DNA from: an uncultured Eubacteriales bacterium
GTDB taxonomy: Bacteria > Bacillota > Clostridia > Lachnospirales > Anaerotignaceae
NCBI GenBank assembly: GCA_934256695.1
Contig: CAKQPE010000001.1
Span: 18,103 to 82,102 of the forward strand
Direction of reading: 5' to 3'
Length of the DNA: 64,000 nucleotides
Positions 33,535 through 42,805 of this stretch are shown here, one piece after another. A model generated the notes under the pieces. It was not told the DNA's origin. It saw only the letters and a list, made by a program, of their open reading frames with translations, and did not search any database. Within the stretch, counting starts at the first letter, position 1; every line of letters begins with the position of its first letter. A program made the translations under genes and the position numbers.

Positions 33535-35763
33535 TTGAAAAGAAAATTTATCTCTGTAATTTTAAGCGGTGCCATTATAACATCAACAGCAGCAGCATCT
33601 GTTATGGCACAGGACTATGTGGTTAAAAAAGGTGACACTCTCTGTTCCATAGCCAAAAACTTTAATACTACATATCAGGTTTTGGCTGAAATTAACAATA
33701 TCGAAAACCCGAACCTTATTTTCCCTAATCAGGTTCTCAAAACCGCTGAAACTGCTCAGGTAATGCCGTCAAAAGACAAAACAGAAGAAGTTTTGTCTGT
33801 AAATAACGATAACGGAAATATTATTTTAAATTCCATTGATACAAAATTTTCGGAAACCGTAATGGATAAGCTTGCATCTTTGGGCGATAATCCGGATGTA
33901 GGCAACAGAAGCTCCGGCTCAAAGGCAGAAAGACAGGCGGCAGACTATCTTTTCAATACTATGAAGGAAATAGGTCTTTCAAACGTAACAGAGGACAAAT
34001 TTACAGCCGATACATGGAGCTTTGAAAAAGCAAGGGTTTATATATCCGATGACGAATATATTTCTCTCGGCGGCTATGCAACAACTCTTGTAAGCGATAT
34101 GGAGGATACGGAAATAGTTTACGGCGGCAGAGGCACTGCCGATGATTTAAAGGACTTGGATGTTAAAGACAAACTTGTGCTTATAGAAATAGACCAGCAT
34201 AACGACTGGTGGATTAATCATCCGGCTTATCAGGCATACCTTAAAGGTGCTAAGGCTGTAGTTGCCTATAATAACAGCGGATATGCACAGTGTGACGATA
34301 CAACAATAGGTGTTCAGGACATATGCGGTCCCGACTACGCACCTGCTCTCGGAACAAACAAGGAAGGCTTTGAAAAGCTTAAAAAACTTATAGACGAAAA
34401 CAACGGTGCAGCTAAAGTTAAGCTTGATGTAAAGAGCGTAGTTACAAAAGACGGCTCATCACAGAACCTTTGGGGCGAAATACCGGGAAAATCAGATGAA
34501 ACAATAATGATTATTGCCCACTATGACGGATATTTCCATTCTGCCTTTGATGACGCTTCCGGTGCGGCAACTGCAATGGGTATTGCAAAGGCTGTAATCG
34601 ACAGCGGATATAAGCCGGAGAAAACAATACGTTTCGTTTTCCACGGTGCGGAAGAATGGGGCAAAAGCGGTGTTGAATATGACTGGGCAAAGGGTGCTTA
34701 TGAGCAGATAACAAATGTTCACCCTGAATGGGCAGAAGACGCATTTGCACTTCTTAACATAGACGGAATGTATGCCATCACAGGACAGAAGGACTATGCC
34801 CTTGCAACTGTTACGGAGCTTAGGGATTATACGGAAGAAGCAATAAGTGATGTAATTAAAAAGTATCCTGATTACAGCGTAATTGTAAAATCCCCTACAT
34901 CAACGGGAACAGAGGATTTCTCATATTCACAGGCAGGTGTTCCGGCTATAGTTGCAAGCGATGTTGAATTTGAGGACAGCAGCTATGACCAGAATATATA
35001 CCATTCCACTATGGACAGCAAGCTTTACGGCTTTAATCCGGAAGTGTTCAAAATGGTGCATGAGATATTTACAACACTTCTTTTTGACCTTGACAATACA
35101 GCCGTAAGACCTATGAATTTTACAGCCGAAATAAATGCTCTTGAAGAAAGCCTTGATACAAATGTAATACCTGCCGACAGCGAAATATTTGCATCTCTCG
35201 AAAAAGCAAAAGAAGCTGCCGAAAAGCTTGATGCAAAAACAGCACAGTATAATAAAGACGGCATCGAAAACAGTGCGGAATATAACAAAAAACTTTATGA
35301 AATATTCAAAGAAATGAGACAGAACCTTGTGTCATTTACATGGGAAACGGAAATAGTGTTCCCTACGGAACAGAGCCAGAACAATATAGCCACTCTTGAA
35401 GAAGCAATCAAAGCACTTAAAGACGGTGACGGAGATTATGCATATGACGAGTGCCTTTCCGGTGTAGACTATAACTGGTATGCATATGAGTTTGAAAAAG
35501 AGGCTTTTGATTTCCAGTCAAAGAGAATACGTGATAATGCCGTAGGAACATGGGGCGAAGGACTTATATTAAATCCGGGTGAAAACCTGTATGATGTAAT
35601 AGCTTTCCTCAAAGAAAATTACGGAAACGAAAACACAGATTATACAGAGGTTATATCCGTACTTGAAAAAGCATTGGAAAACCAGAAAAACTACCTTAAC
35701 ACCGCAGTGGAGAATGAAAACGTATTCCTCAAAAACATAACAGAAAAAATGAACGGAATATAA
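33535..35763 (+). CDS. Secreted LysM-domain M28 family metallopeptidase
   Basis: 742 residues from TTG 33535 with the SD GGAGGC. Signal peptide to about residue 25 (ASVMAQ). The LysM domain covers residues 27-70 (YVVKKGDTLCSIAKNFNTTYQVLAEINNI), for peptidoglycan binding. A PA-like insert precedes the M28 core. Zinc ligands are expected in IAHYDGYF (near residue 328), DDASGAA, HGAEEWG (catalytic Glu pair) and LNIDGM, with a later His (YHSTMD). It probably removes N-terminal residues from peptides at the cell surface. About 190 helical residues after the catalytic domain are not recognised. Palindrome modules begin at the stop codon. Confidence 0.9.
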   Translation: MKRKFISVILSGAIITSTAAASVMAQDYVVKKGDTLCSIAKNFNTTYQVLAEINNIENPNLIFPNQVLKTAETAQVMPSKDKTEEVLSVNNDNGNIILNSIDTKFSETVMDKLASLGDNPDVGNRSSGSKAERQAADYLFNTMKEIGLSNVTEDKFTADTWSFEKARVYISDDEYISLGGYATTLVSDMEDTEIVYGGRGTADDLKDLDVKDKLVLIEIDQHNDWWINHPAYQAYLKGAKAVVAYNNSGYAQCDDTTIGVQDICGPDYAPALGTNKEGFEKLKKLIDENNGAAKVKLDVKSVVTKDGSSQNLWGEIPGKSDETIMIIAHYDGYFHSAFDDASGAATAMGIAKAVIDSGYKPEKTIRFVFHGAEEWGKSGVEYDWAKGAYEQITNVHPEWAEDAFALLNIDGMYAITGQKDYALATVTELRDYTEEAISDVIKKYPDYSVIVKSPTSTGTEDFSYSQAGVPAIVASDVEFEDSSYDQNIYHSTMDSKLYGFNPEVFKMVHEIFTTLLFDLDNTAVRPMNFTAEINALEESLDTNVIPADSEIFASLEKAKEAAEKLDAKTAQYNKDGIENSAEYNKKLYEIFKEMRQNLVSFTWETEIVFPTEQSQNNIATLEEAIKALKDGDGDYAYDECLSGVDYNWYAYEFEKEAFDFQSKRIRDNAVGTWGEGLILNPGENLYDVIAFLKENYGNENTDYTEVISVLEKALENQKNYLNTAVENENVFLKNITEKMNGI

Positions 35764-36475
35764 AAGACCTTGAGACTCTGTCTCAAACTCTGCAATTTTT
35801 TGAAAAAAATTGAGTAAAACTTTTATTAAAGCCTATGACGTAGTCATAGGCTTCAGACTGTAGACAAAGTTATTTTATAAAGCGGAAGGGTTCGGGAAAC
35901 GAATGGGTTTCCCGAATGGAATCCGCAGTCGGAATTCATTTCCGACGAGGAAAACAGCAGGTTTCAAGGCTTTTAAGCCGATGGAACCTGTCTGTTTATT
36001 CTTCTGTTTGAACAAGTCGAAATCCTGATTTCGACTTAGGTGTCGACTTTGTCGACACCCTCAAGTCTATGACGCAGTCATAGGCTTTTCGTTAACTATA
36101 AAATGTGGCAAACCGCAGGTTTGACGGAAGGGTTTTAAAGCCTTCTCTCAGGAGAAGGTGCTGAGCAAAGCGAAGCGGATGAGGGGTAAATCTTGATTAT
36201 CTTTACGTTATTTTTCCCCTCATCTGTCACTTACGTGACATCTTCCCCACCGAGGGGAAGACTAACTATTCCGTCACTTCGTGACACCTTCCCTTTCAGG
36301 GACGGCAAAAAGCAATGCAAAGAAGATTTTGTTCGATAAAGTTTTAAAAAATCAAAATCTCAATAACACAACTTATAATTTTTTTAAGAAAAATGCAATG
36401 TAATTGCATTTTAATAAAAGTTTTGGTTTCGCTTTTTCAAAAGCGAACAGGGTGTGGGACAGAGTCCCACGGTTT
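35763..36475. repeat. Composite repeat region
   Basis: Left modules (TTGAGACTCTGTCTCAA, CAATTTTTTGAAAAAAATTG, GCCTATGACGTAGTCATAGGC), then the 209-bp element (35854-36062), then GTCTATGACGCAGTCATAGGC. A reversed long-repeat copy follows with CTTCTCTCAGGAGAAGG and extra motifs (CTTCCCCACCGAGGGGAAG). It ends at GTGGGACAGAGTCCCAC (about 36445). No gene is supported in these 700 bases. Confidence 0.75.
35854..36062 (+). repeat. 209-bp multi-hairpin element, copy 1
   Basis: Starts CAGACTGTAGACAAAG and ends GTCGACACCCTC. Internal hairpins in order: TTCGGGAAAC/GTTTCCCGAA, TCGGAA/TTCCGA, CAGGTTTC...GGAACCTG enclosing GGCTT/AAGCC, AAGTCGAAATC/GATTTCGACTT and GGTGTCGAC/GTCGACACC. It is flanked by AAGCCTATGACG... 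(35829-35853) and a near-identical 25-mer at 36063-36087 (2 mismatches). Confidence 0.85.
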
Positions 36476-36481
36476 TTTCTT

Positions 36482-37630
36482 TTACATCAAATCGGTGTTT
36501 GTCAGTTCTTCTTTTAAAAGCATATGCTCGTATACGCTGTTTAAAAGTGAGTTTTCTTTTTCGGCTAATTTATATTGTGCCGATATAAGCTCGTATTTAG
36601 ATACTTTTCCGTTAAGGTATTTTACTTGTGTCCGCATAAAATCCGACTGCAAAAGTTTAAGTTCCTCCAAGGCGGAAGTATAGTTTTTCTCGTTTTCCAT
36701 TATAGAGTTGTATTTGTTGTAAAGGCTTTCGTATACTTTGTCTTTTGTGTCCTCATAACTCATTTGGGCGGAATTAAGGCTGTTTTGTTCCGACTGGTAA
36801 CCGTTTACGGCAGAACTTGTTGCATATGTAAGTTTTGATGTCTGCTTTGTGCTTTCGTAGCTTTTCTTTGCCTGTATAACGGAGTTGCTTTCTGCTGTTT
36901 TGGAATTTATATAGCTTTCCACAGGTATGTCAAGCTCAAATGGTTCGTATACGGCAGGCATAACGAAATTGTATCGTTTTGTTGTATCGGTTCCCATTAG
37001 TATATTGAGTGACACATAATTAAGCTCAAGATTTTCTTTCTTTGTTTCAAGCTGTTCTTTTTCGGTATTGTAGCTTAATTCAAGGCTGTCGTATTCGCTT
37101 TGGGAAATCTTTCCAGCCTTCAGCTTTGCCTTTGATATATCAAGGTTCATTTTGTCTGTCTCAAGCTGAAGTTCGCCGAGAGAAATTTCCCTTTGTGTTT
37201 TAATCATATTTATATAAGACTCTTTAAGAGAATGTTTTATGCTTTCCTCCTGTGCAACCTTTGAAAGTTCGCTGTTTTCATAGCTTGCCTTTGAGTTTAA
37301 AAAGCTTATGAGGTTTGAAAAATCCGTTCCCGAATCTGCCGAAGTTTCCGTATAGCTTAAATCAAGATTACTTTCCGCAAGTTTCATGCTTGCAGAAAGA
37401 TTTTTTAATGTGGAATTGTTTCTCAGTGTCTTTTCCTCGGCTTCTTCATAAGTAAGTGTTTCCAGCTCATTATTATATACCGATGATATTAAAGTGCTGT
37501 AGCTTTCGGTCAAATCCGTCTGTGATAGGGTTGTTGTTTCCGCCGTTGTTTCGGTCTGTGCCGCATATGACGATATTGGCGAAAAAACGGTAACAAATGC
37601 AAGTAAAAGTGCGGTATATGTTTTTTTCAT
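36482..37630 (-). CDS. TolC-like efflux component (coiled-coil secreted protein)
   Basis: 382 residues from ATG 37630 (GTG 37639 sits on the SD). Signal peptide MKKTYTALLLAFVTVFSPISSYA. The rest is mainly long amphipathic helices in two similar halves: an LTYEEAEEKTLRNNSTLKNLSASMKLAE segment and a C-terminal ALEELKLLQSDFMRTQVKYLNGKVSKYELISAQYKLAEKENSLL segment typical of the TolC family. In a Gram-positive cell there is no outer membrane, so it may span the wall or assist the pump. It is the last gene of the MacAB-like operon, 17 bp after the permease. Confidence 0.82.
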   Translation of the reverse strand: MKKTYTALLLAFVTVFSPISSYAAQTETTAETTTLSQTDLTESYSTLISSVYNNELETLTYEEAEEKTLRNNSTLKNLSASMKLAESNLDLSYTETSADSGTDFSNLISFLNSKASYENSELSKVAQEESIKHSLKESYINMIKTQREISLGELQLETDKMNLDISKAKLKAGKISQSEYDSLELSYNTEKEQLETKKENLELNYVSLNILMGTDTTKRYNFVMPAVYEPFELDIPVESYINSKTAESNSVIQAKKSYESTKQTSKLTYATSSAVNGYQSEQNSLNSAQMSYEDTKDKVYESLYNKYNSIMENEKNYTSALEELKLLQSDFMRTQVKYLNGKVSKYELISAQYKLAEKENSLLNSVYEHMLLKEELTNTDLM

Positions 37631-37647
37631 TTTTTTCACTTCCTTTT

Positions 37648-38862
37648 TTATTCAAATCTCAAGGCTTCTATAGGGTCAAGCAATGCGGCTTTGTTTGCCG
37701 GTGCTACACCGAAAATAATACCTATAAGCATTGATATTCCAACTGCTCCCACAACGGCCGTTATGCTCATTACAGGAGTAATTCCAACAAGGTTTCCTAC
37801 TATCAAAGCACCTATATAGCCTACGGCAAGACCGCTTAAACCGCCCATGCCCGTAAGTATTACGGCTTCCGTTATAAACTGTATTCGTATATCTTTGTTC
37901 TTTGCACCTATGGCTTTTCGTATACCTATTTCCCTTGTTCTTTCCGTAACCGTAACCATCATAATGTTCATAACGCCTATACCGCCTACCAGAAGGGATA
38001 TTGCCGCAACAAAGCTTATGAAAAGAGTAACGTATGAAAGTATGGAGTTAATGGATTCAACCATGTCGGTGCTGTCCTGAATATAATATTTGTCGCTGTT
38101 GGAGTGAAAATCCTCAAGGGCGGATATTATTTTCTCCTGCATAATTTCGATCTGTGACGCATCTTCCAGAACAACGGATATTCCGCCTATGCTTGAACCT
38201 GTAAATACCTTCATGCAGGTGGTAATAGGCATAACAATGCTTTCGGGATATTCGTCACTGTAGGTTGAAGATGAAGAATCCGTGTTTTCCGTAATTCCCA
38301 CTACGGTAAGTTTTGTTGTGCCTTTCCAGGATTTTATTTTTATTTTCTGACCTATTACGTCATCGGAACAATAGCCGAAAACCTTCTGTGCCGTAGTATT
38401 CTGAATTACACAGACGTTGTTTCTCATTTCAACGTCATTGTCGGAAATATATCTTCCGTAAAGAATGTTGTCGTTATTTATATATTTGTAATCGGCTGTT
38501 GCACCTGTTATTGATGCAGAGTTGGTTTCCGTAGGGTCAAGGAGCTTTACGTATGCGTTTGAACCGGAGTAGGTGGGAGATATATATTCTATTCCGTCAA
38601 GGTCTTTTAGCATATAGTAATCGTCCATTGTAAGCAGGTCACGTGTGTCAATGTCTCTGGAGCTTACAAGGCTTACTTGCAAAGTGCCTGTGCCGAAACT
38701 TTCAAATTCCTTTTCCATAGCCGCCTGGGAGCCGTTTCCTATGGCAACTATAACCATTACGCTGGCAATACCTATTATTATGCCAAGCATAGTAAGGAAG
38801 GTTCGCATTTTGTTTGAAAATACGTTAAAGAACGAGGATTTTATACATTCCGCAATATTCAA
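37648..38862 (-). CDS. MacB-like ABC transporter permease
   Basis: 404 residues. The N-terminal segment AFNVFSNKMRTFLTMLGIIIGIASVMVIVAIGNGSQ-type (here SSFFNVFSNKMRTFLTMLGIIIGIASVMVIV) leads into a large extracytoplasmic MacB-PCD domain. Three C-terminal membrane segments follow with GVMNIMMVTVTERTREIGIRKAIGA. It forms the mechanotransmission unit of an efflux pump for antibiotics, peptides or lipids; the substrate is unknown. The ATPase stops 2 bp before its start. Confidence 0.93.
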   Translation of the reverse strand: MNIAECIKSSFFNVFSNKMRTFLTMLGIIIGIASVMVIVAIGNGSQAAMEKEFESFGTGTLQVSLVSSRDIDTRDLLTMDDYYMLKDLDGIEYISPTYSGSNAYVKLLDPTETNSASITGATADYKYINNDNILYGRYISDNDVEMRNNVCVIQNTTAQKVFGYCSDDVIGQKIKIKSWKGTTKLTVVGITENTDSSSSTYSDEYPESIVMPITTCMKVFTGSSIGGISVVLEDASQIEIMQEKIISALEDFHSNSDKYYIQDSTDMVESINSILSYVTLFISFVAAISLLVGGIGVMNIMMVTVTERTREIGIRKAIGAKNKDIRIQFITEAVILTGMGGLSGLAVGYIGALIVGNLVGITPVMSITAVVGAVGISMLIGIIFGVAPANKAALLDPIEALRFE

Positions 38863-38864
38863 TG

Positions 38865-39575
38865 TCAGTCCTCCTTATTTCCGAAAGTTCGATTTTCAAC
38901 GGGATTGTCGCTTATGATATTTCCGTCCCTGAAAACAACAATCCTTTTTGTAAACTGTGCCACATCTGGCTCATGGGTAACCATTACAACAGTTGTTCCT
39001 TCGTCATTAAGCTTCTGGAATATATCCATAATTTCATAAGTTGATTTTGTGTCAAGATTTCCCGTAGGTTCGTCTGCCATAAGTATTGACGGATCGTTTA
39101 CCAATGCCCTTGCTATTGCCACTCTCTGCCGCTGACCGCCGGAAAGCTCGTTTGGTTTGTGGTGTATTCGTTTTTCAAGACCGACTTTTGTAAGGGCGTC
39201 GATGGCTTTCTGACGTCTTATTTTTCTGCCTACGCCGGCATAAACCATAGGCAGCTCCACATTTTCCACAGACGAAAGTTTCGGCAGAAGGTTAAATGAC
39301 TGGAAAACAAAGCCTATTTTTTTGTTCCGCACTTCTGCCAGTCTGCTCTCGTTAAAACCTGCAACGTCCTCGTTTTCTATAAAATAGTGTCCTTCCGTCG
39401 GGTGGTCAAGACAGCCGAGAATATTCATCATGGTGCTTTTTCCGGAACCGCTTGTTCCCATTATGGATACAAACTCACCTTTTTGTATTGTAAGATTTAT
39501 ATTTTTCAAAGCCATAACGGCAAGCTCGCCTTGATTATATTTTTTGCATATGTTCTCAAGTGTAAGAAGATTCAT
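38865..39575 (-). CDS. MacB/LolD-type ABC transporter ATP-binding protein
   Basis: 236 residues. Walker A GTSGSGKSTMMNILG, Q-loop FVFQSFNLLPKLS, signature LSGGQRQRVAIARALV, Walker B ILMADEPTGNLD, and H-loop VTHEPD. Encoded between the adaptor and the permease with 2-bp gaps on both sides, so the operon is tightly coupled. Confidence 0.95.
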   Translation of the reverse strand: MNLLTLENICKKYNQGELAVMALKNINLTIQKGEFVSIMGTSGSGKSTMMNILGCLDHPTEGHYFIENEDVAGFNESRLAEVRNKKIGFVFQSFNLLPKLSSVENVELPMVYAGVGRKIRRQKAIDALTKVGLEKRIHHKPNELSGGQRQRVAIARALVNDPSILMADEPTGNLDTKSTYEIMDIFQKLNDEGTTVVMVTHEPDVAQFTKRIVVFRDGNIISDNPVENRTFGNKED

Positions 39576-39577
39576 TT

Positions 39578-41128
39578 TTATTTCGGACCTCCTCCCATAC
39601 CGCCACCGGAAGGACCTCCACCGCCAGGGCCGCCGCCCATGCCGCCTCCGCCCTGAGGAGCATTTCCGCCGGAGCCGCCCGTTAAGCTGTCAAGTATACT
39701 GTTCTGATCGGAAGCTTGGTCGGAGGAATTGTTCTGGGAAGGCATGGAAGCATAATCGGAAAGCTTTGTGCCTTCTTTCATTTCGGAGTCTGGACTTTCG
39801 ACTATTTTTTTGCCTTTTTCAATACCGCTTATAAGTTCCATATACATATCACTGCTTACACCGACCTCAACGGTACGTTTTTCCAACGTGTCATCATCGT
39901 TTACGACAAAAACATAATAGCTGTCCTTTTCCGTATCCTTCATTACGGCCGATATAGGGATATAGTCTGTGTCTGTAAGGTCTACGGTTATAAATTCCAT
40001 GTCAAACTCCATTCCCGGCTTAACAAGGTTATCATTGTCTGTTAAATGGACAAGAACAGGCACTACAGTTTCGCTTCCGCTTATTGTGCCTTGGCTTTCT
40101 GCCGTAGGCTCTATTTTTGTTACTGTGCCGTGATAAACCGTATCTTCAATACCGTCGGAAGTAAGCTCGACTTCCTGTCCTACAGCTATTTTTGCAATAT
40201 CGTATTCACTTACATATGCCAGTACATCAAGGTTTGTAAGGTCTGCGATTTTCATAATGGCTGTTGAGTCCGTAAGCATCTGACCTTCTACGGCACTGCT
40301 TTCTATTACCGTTCCGCTTATAGGGCTGTATGTTGCCTGGGTAAGTTTTGATAAATTATCCTGTGCCTGAGAAAGGTTCATTTTGGCTGTTTCTATTGTA
40401 TTAAGCTGTTTTTTGTAGCTGTTAAGCGTAGATGAGTCGTTAAGTCTGTTCTGACCGTTTTCAAGATTAAGATTTGCCGTTTCAAGGTTAAGCTCGGCTG
40501 ATTTTATATTGCTTTCAAGGGTTTCTTTGTTTTTAACAAGGTCGTTGTATTTCTTTTCGGCATCGTCATAGTCGCTCTGGCTTATGCCGCCCATGGAAAG
40601 CATATTTGAAGCATAATCCAAATCGCTTTTTGCATCGGAAATATCTTCTTCGTTATCGGAAAGAGCCTTTTTTGCGTCTGTAAGAGTCTGCTCGGCATTA
40701 ACAACCTTTGTTTTAAGGTCAAGAAGCTCTGTGCCGTCTGCCGGAGTTGTAAGGCTTGAAAGCTCTATATTTGCATTATCAAGACTTATCTGTGCGGATT
40801 TTACTTTGTTTTCAAGGTCTGTTTTGTCATCGGCAATATCGTATGTAACCAGAAGCTGGCCTTCTTCCACATAGTCGCCAACCTCGGCATATACTTCTTT
40901 TACTTCTTGGGAAAGTTCTATAAATATAGAGTGTTCGTCTGCTGCCTGTACTGTGCCGGAGGCAGTAACTCTCTGCTGAATATCACCTGTCTGTACCTCT
41001 GTTGTGGAAGGTATAACAGGCATAGCCTTTACTTTTTTGCTTTTCTTTGTGTTGGCATATACAAACACAGAAGACAGAACTGCCACTGCCGCAATAACGG
41101 CAATAATAATCTTTTTTCGTCCTTTCAT
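39578..41128 (-). CDS. HlyD/MacA-like membrane fusion (adaptor) protein
   Basis: 516 residues from ATG 41128, 6 bases after GAGGT (an ATG two codons earlier is too close). One N-terminal membrane segment. The beta-barrel/lipoyl part starts near TEVQTGDIQQRVTASGTVQAADEHSIFIELSQEVKEVYAEVGDYVEEGQLL. A long coiled coil spans about residues 110-235. The second lipoyl half is LTQATYSPISGTVIESSAVEGQM. The C-terminal 35 residues are Gly-rich (GGGGMGGGPGGGG), which is odd for the family. First gene of the efflux operon. Confidence 0.92.
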   Translation of the reverse strand: MKGRKKIIIAVIAAVAVLSSVFVYANTKKSKKVKAMPVIPSTTEVQTGDIQQRVTASGTVQAADEHSIFIELSQEVKEVYAEVGDYVEEGQLLVTYDIADDKTDLENKVKSAQISLDNANIELSSLTTPADGTELLDLKTKVVNAEQTLTDAKKALSDNEEDISDAKSDLDYASNMLSMGGISQSDYDDAEKKYNDLVKNKETLESNIKSAELNLETANLNLENGQNRLNDSSTLNSYKKQLNTIETAKMNLSQAQDNLSKLTQATYSPISGTVIESSAVEGQMLTDSTAIMKIADLTNLDVLAYVSEYDIAKIAVGQEVELTSDGIEDTVYHGTVTKIEPTAESQGTISGSETVVPVLVHLTDNDNLVKPGMEFDMEFITVDLTDTDYIPISAVMKDTEKDSYYVFVVNDDDTLEKRTVEVGVSSDMYMELISGIEKGKKIVESPDSEMKEGTKLSDYASMPSQNNSSDQASDQNSILDSLTGGSGGNAPQGGGGMGGGPGGGGPSGGGMGGGPK

Positions 41129-41239
41129 ATTCATACCTCGCTTAAAAATCAATATTTAATATTCTCTCTTTAATTTAGATATTAAATTACAACTTTGTGT
41201 TGGGTATGACTGAAATGTGAAAACTGTGTGAAAAAAATA

Positions 41240-41720
41240 AAGACCTTGGGGTTTCACCCCAAACCCTGAAAATTTTTTGAAAAAAATTTAGTAAAACTTT
41301 TGGTAAAACGCAATTACATTGCGTTTTTCGGAACAAAATTATAAGTTATGTTATTAAGATTTTTATTTTCTCAAATTTTGTTGAATAAAATCTCTTTTGT
41401 GTTGCTTTTAAACCGTAAATCCTGTATCTGTTGCCGTAAACATTGTATAGCCTATTTCCACAGGCACATGGAATGTGCGGTCTTAAAGAGATTTTTGAAG
41501 ATGCAGGGAACTTTTTTAAAAAAGTTCCTGCAATATCCACTTTCCTATTGAGGAAAAATTTAATTTAAATCGTTTTATTTCGACTTTATATAAAACAAAA
41601 TTCCCCTCATCCGTCACTGCGTGACACCTTCTCCACTGGGGAGAAGGCTTTAAAACCATTCCGTCAAACCTGCGGTTTGCCACCTTAAATTTCAGGGACG
41701 GCTTATTAACGGCAATATCT
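41240..41720. repeat. Long intergenic repeat, plus orientation (copy C)
   Basis: Carries the CTTGGGGTTTCACCCCAA module, AACGCAATTACATTGCGTT, the AGGCACATGGAATGTGCGG core, GGAACTTTTTTAAAAAAGTTCC and CCTTCTCCACTGGGGAGAAGG. The left terminal motif is shortened compared with copy A. Confidence 0.8.
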
Positions 41721-41733
41721 TCTTAAAATTTAA

Positions 41734-41771
41734 AAAAGCCATTAAAACATAATCTGTTTTAATGGCTTTTT
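41734..41771. terminator. Rho-independent terminator
   Basis: AAAAGCCATTAAAAC (41734-41748) pairs with GTTTTAATGGCTTTT (41756-41770), with A and T runs at the ends. It ends the minus-strand ThiXZ-like operon. Confidence 0.88.
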
Positions 41772-41798
41772 ATGGTTTTAATCAAAACCAAAGTATCT

Positions 41799-42059
41799 TT
41801 ACTTTTTCATTTTTTCTTTTTCTTCACGGTAAGATTTCTTTACACGGCTGCTTATATAAAGGTATATGCTTATTACGGCAACTATACCTACACCGATAAG
41901 TCCTATTTTGCCACGGTATAAAACAGAACTGTACCACGGCGAGGATACATAAAGCTCCGGGTGTCTTACGTAGTCAATATATGCTCCGAGACAGCTTCCG
42001 AATATTACGCCTATAAAGCAGTATATAAATATTCTGAACTTAAATAATATGTTTTTCAA
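41799..42059 (-). CDS. Small membrane protein in the TPP-controlled operon
   Basis: 86 residues from TTG 42059, which has AAAGGA 8 bases upstream; ATG 42080 is possible but contains the SD itself. Two membrane segments (FIYCFIGVIFGSCLGAYIDYV and GLIGVGIVAVISIYLYI) separated by an extracytoplasmic loop (RHPELYVSSPWYSSVLYRG), with a basic C-terminus. I do not recognise the family. It is the third gene behind the TPP riboswitch, where a substrate-binding protein (ThiY) might be expected. It could be an accessory subunit (inference). Confidence 0.65.
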   Translation of the reverse strand: MKNILFKFRIFIYCFIGVIFGSCLGAYIDYVRHPELYVSSPWYSSVLYRGKIGLIGVGIVAVISIYLYISSRVKKSYREEKEKMKK

Positions 42060-42061
42060 AT

Positions 42062-42805
42062 TTAAATATCCTTTCTCCATTTAATACATTTTTCTTCCAG
42101 TATTCCCACTATTGCAACGGCAACCATGGCTGTTACGGATAATAATACTATAGGTGCAAATACACCGGCTCCGTCAAGCTGCGTCATCATTCGTTTGCTG
42201 AAATATCCAAGTCCGCTTTGAGCCCCCAGCCATTCGGCTATAGCCGCACCGATAACGCTTAACGGTATTGCCATTTTTATTGCCGAAAAGAAATAAGGCA
42301 GGGCAGAAGGTATTTTCAGTTTAAAGAAAATATCGGTTTTTCTTGCACCGTATGTAATAAGGAGTTCTTCCATCTCTCTTTTGGTAGAACGAAAACCGTC
42401 ATAAACGGTTATTGTAATAGGAAAGAAGGTAATAAGTATTGTAACCAAAACTCTGCTCCATATGCTGTAGCCGAACCATAGTACAAATAACGGTGCTATG
42501 GCAGTTGTGGGTATTGTCTGTGACGCTATTACTATAGGATAAACGGCGTCGGCAATCTTTTTGTTTAAATCCATTATAACAGCCAGTGCAAGGCCGAAAA
42601 CTATTGATATTAAAAGACCTATAAAAGTAACGGACATAGTAGCCGGAAGCTGGACAAGAAAGAGATTTTTTCTCAAATCCCAAATCTTAACCAATATCTG
42701 TATAGGTGACGGAAGTATGTACGCTGCCGATATTATCATGGCTGCGACCTGCCAAAGAAGTATTAAGAATATTGTAAGTGCCACCGAAGGCCATTTTTTT
42801 GCCAT
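42062..42805 (-). CDS. ABC transporter permease, ThiX/SsuC-like
   Basis: 247 residues, six membrane segments. The EAA loop has EMEELLITYGARKTDIFFKLKIPSALPYFFSAIKMAIPLSVIGAAIAEWLG, typical of the thiamine-precursor/sulfonate/nitrate permease family. The TPP riboswitch indicates hydroxymethylpyrimidine or thiamine-related import. The start overlaps the ATPase stop by one base (TAATG). Confidence 0.92.
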   Translation of the reverse strand: MAKKWPSVALTIFLILLWQVAAMIISAAYILPSPIQILVKIWDLRKNLFLVQLPATMSVTFIGLLISIVFGLALAVIMDLNKKIADAVYPIVIASQTIPTTAIAPLFVLWFGYSIWSRVLVTILITFFPITITVYDGFRSTKREMEELLITYGARKTDIFFKLKIPSALPYFFSAIKMAIPLSVIGAAIAEWLGAQSGLGYFSKRMMTQLDGAGVFAPIVLLSVTAMVAVAIVGILEEKCIKWRKDI

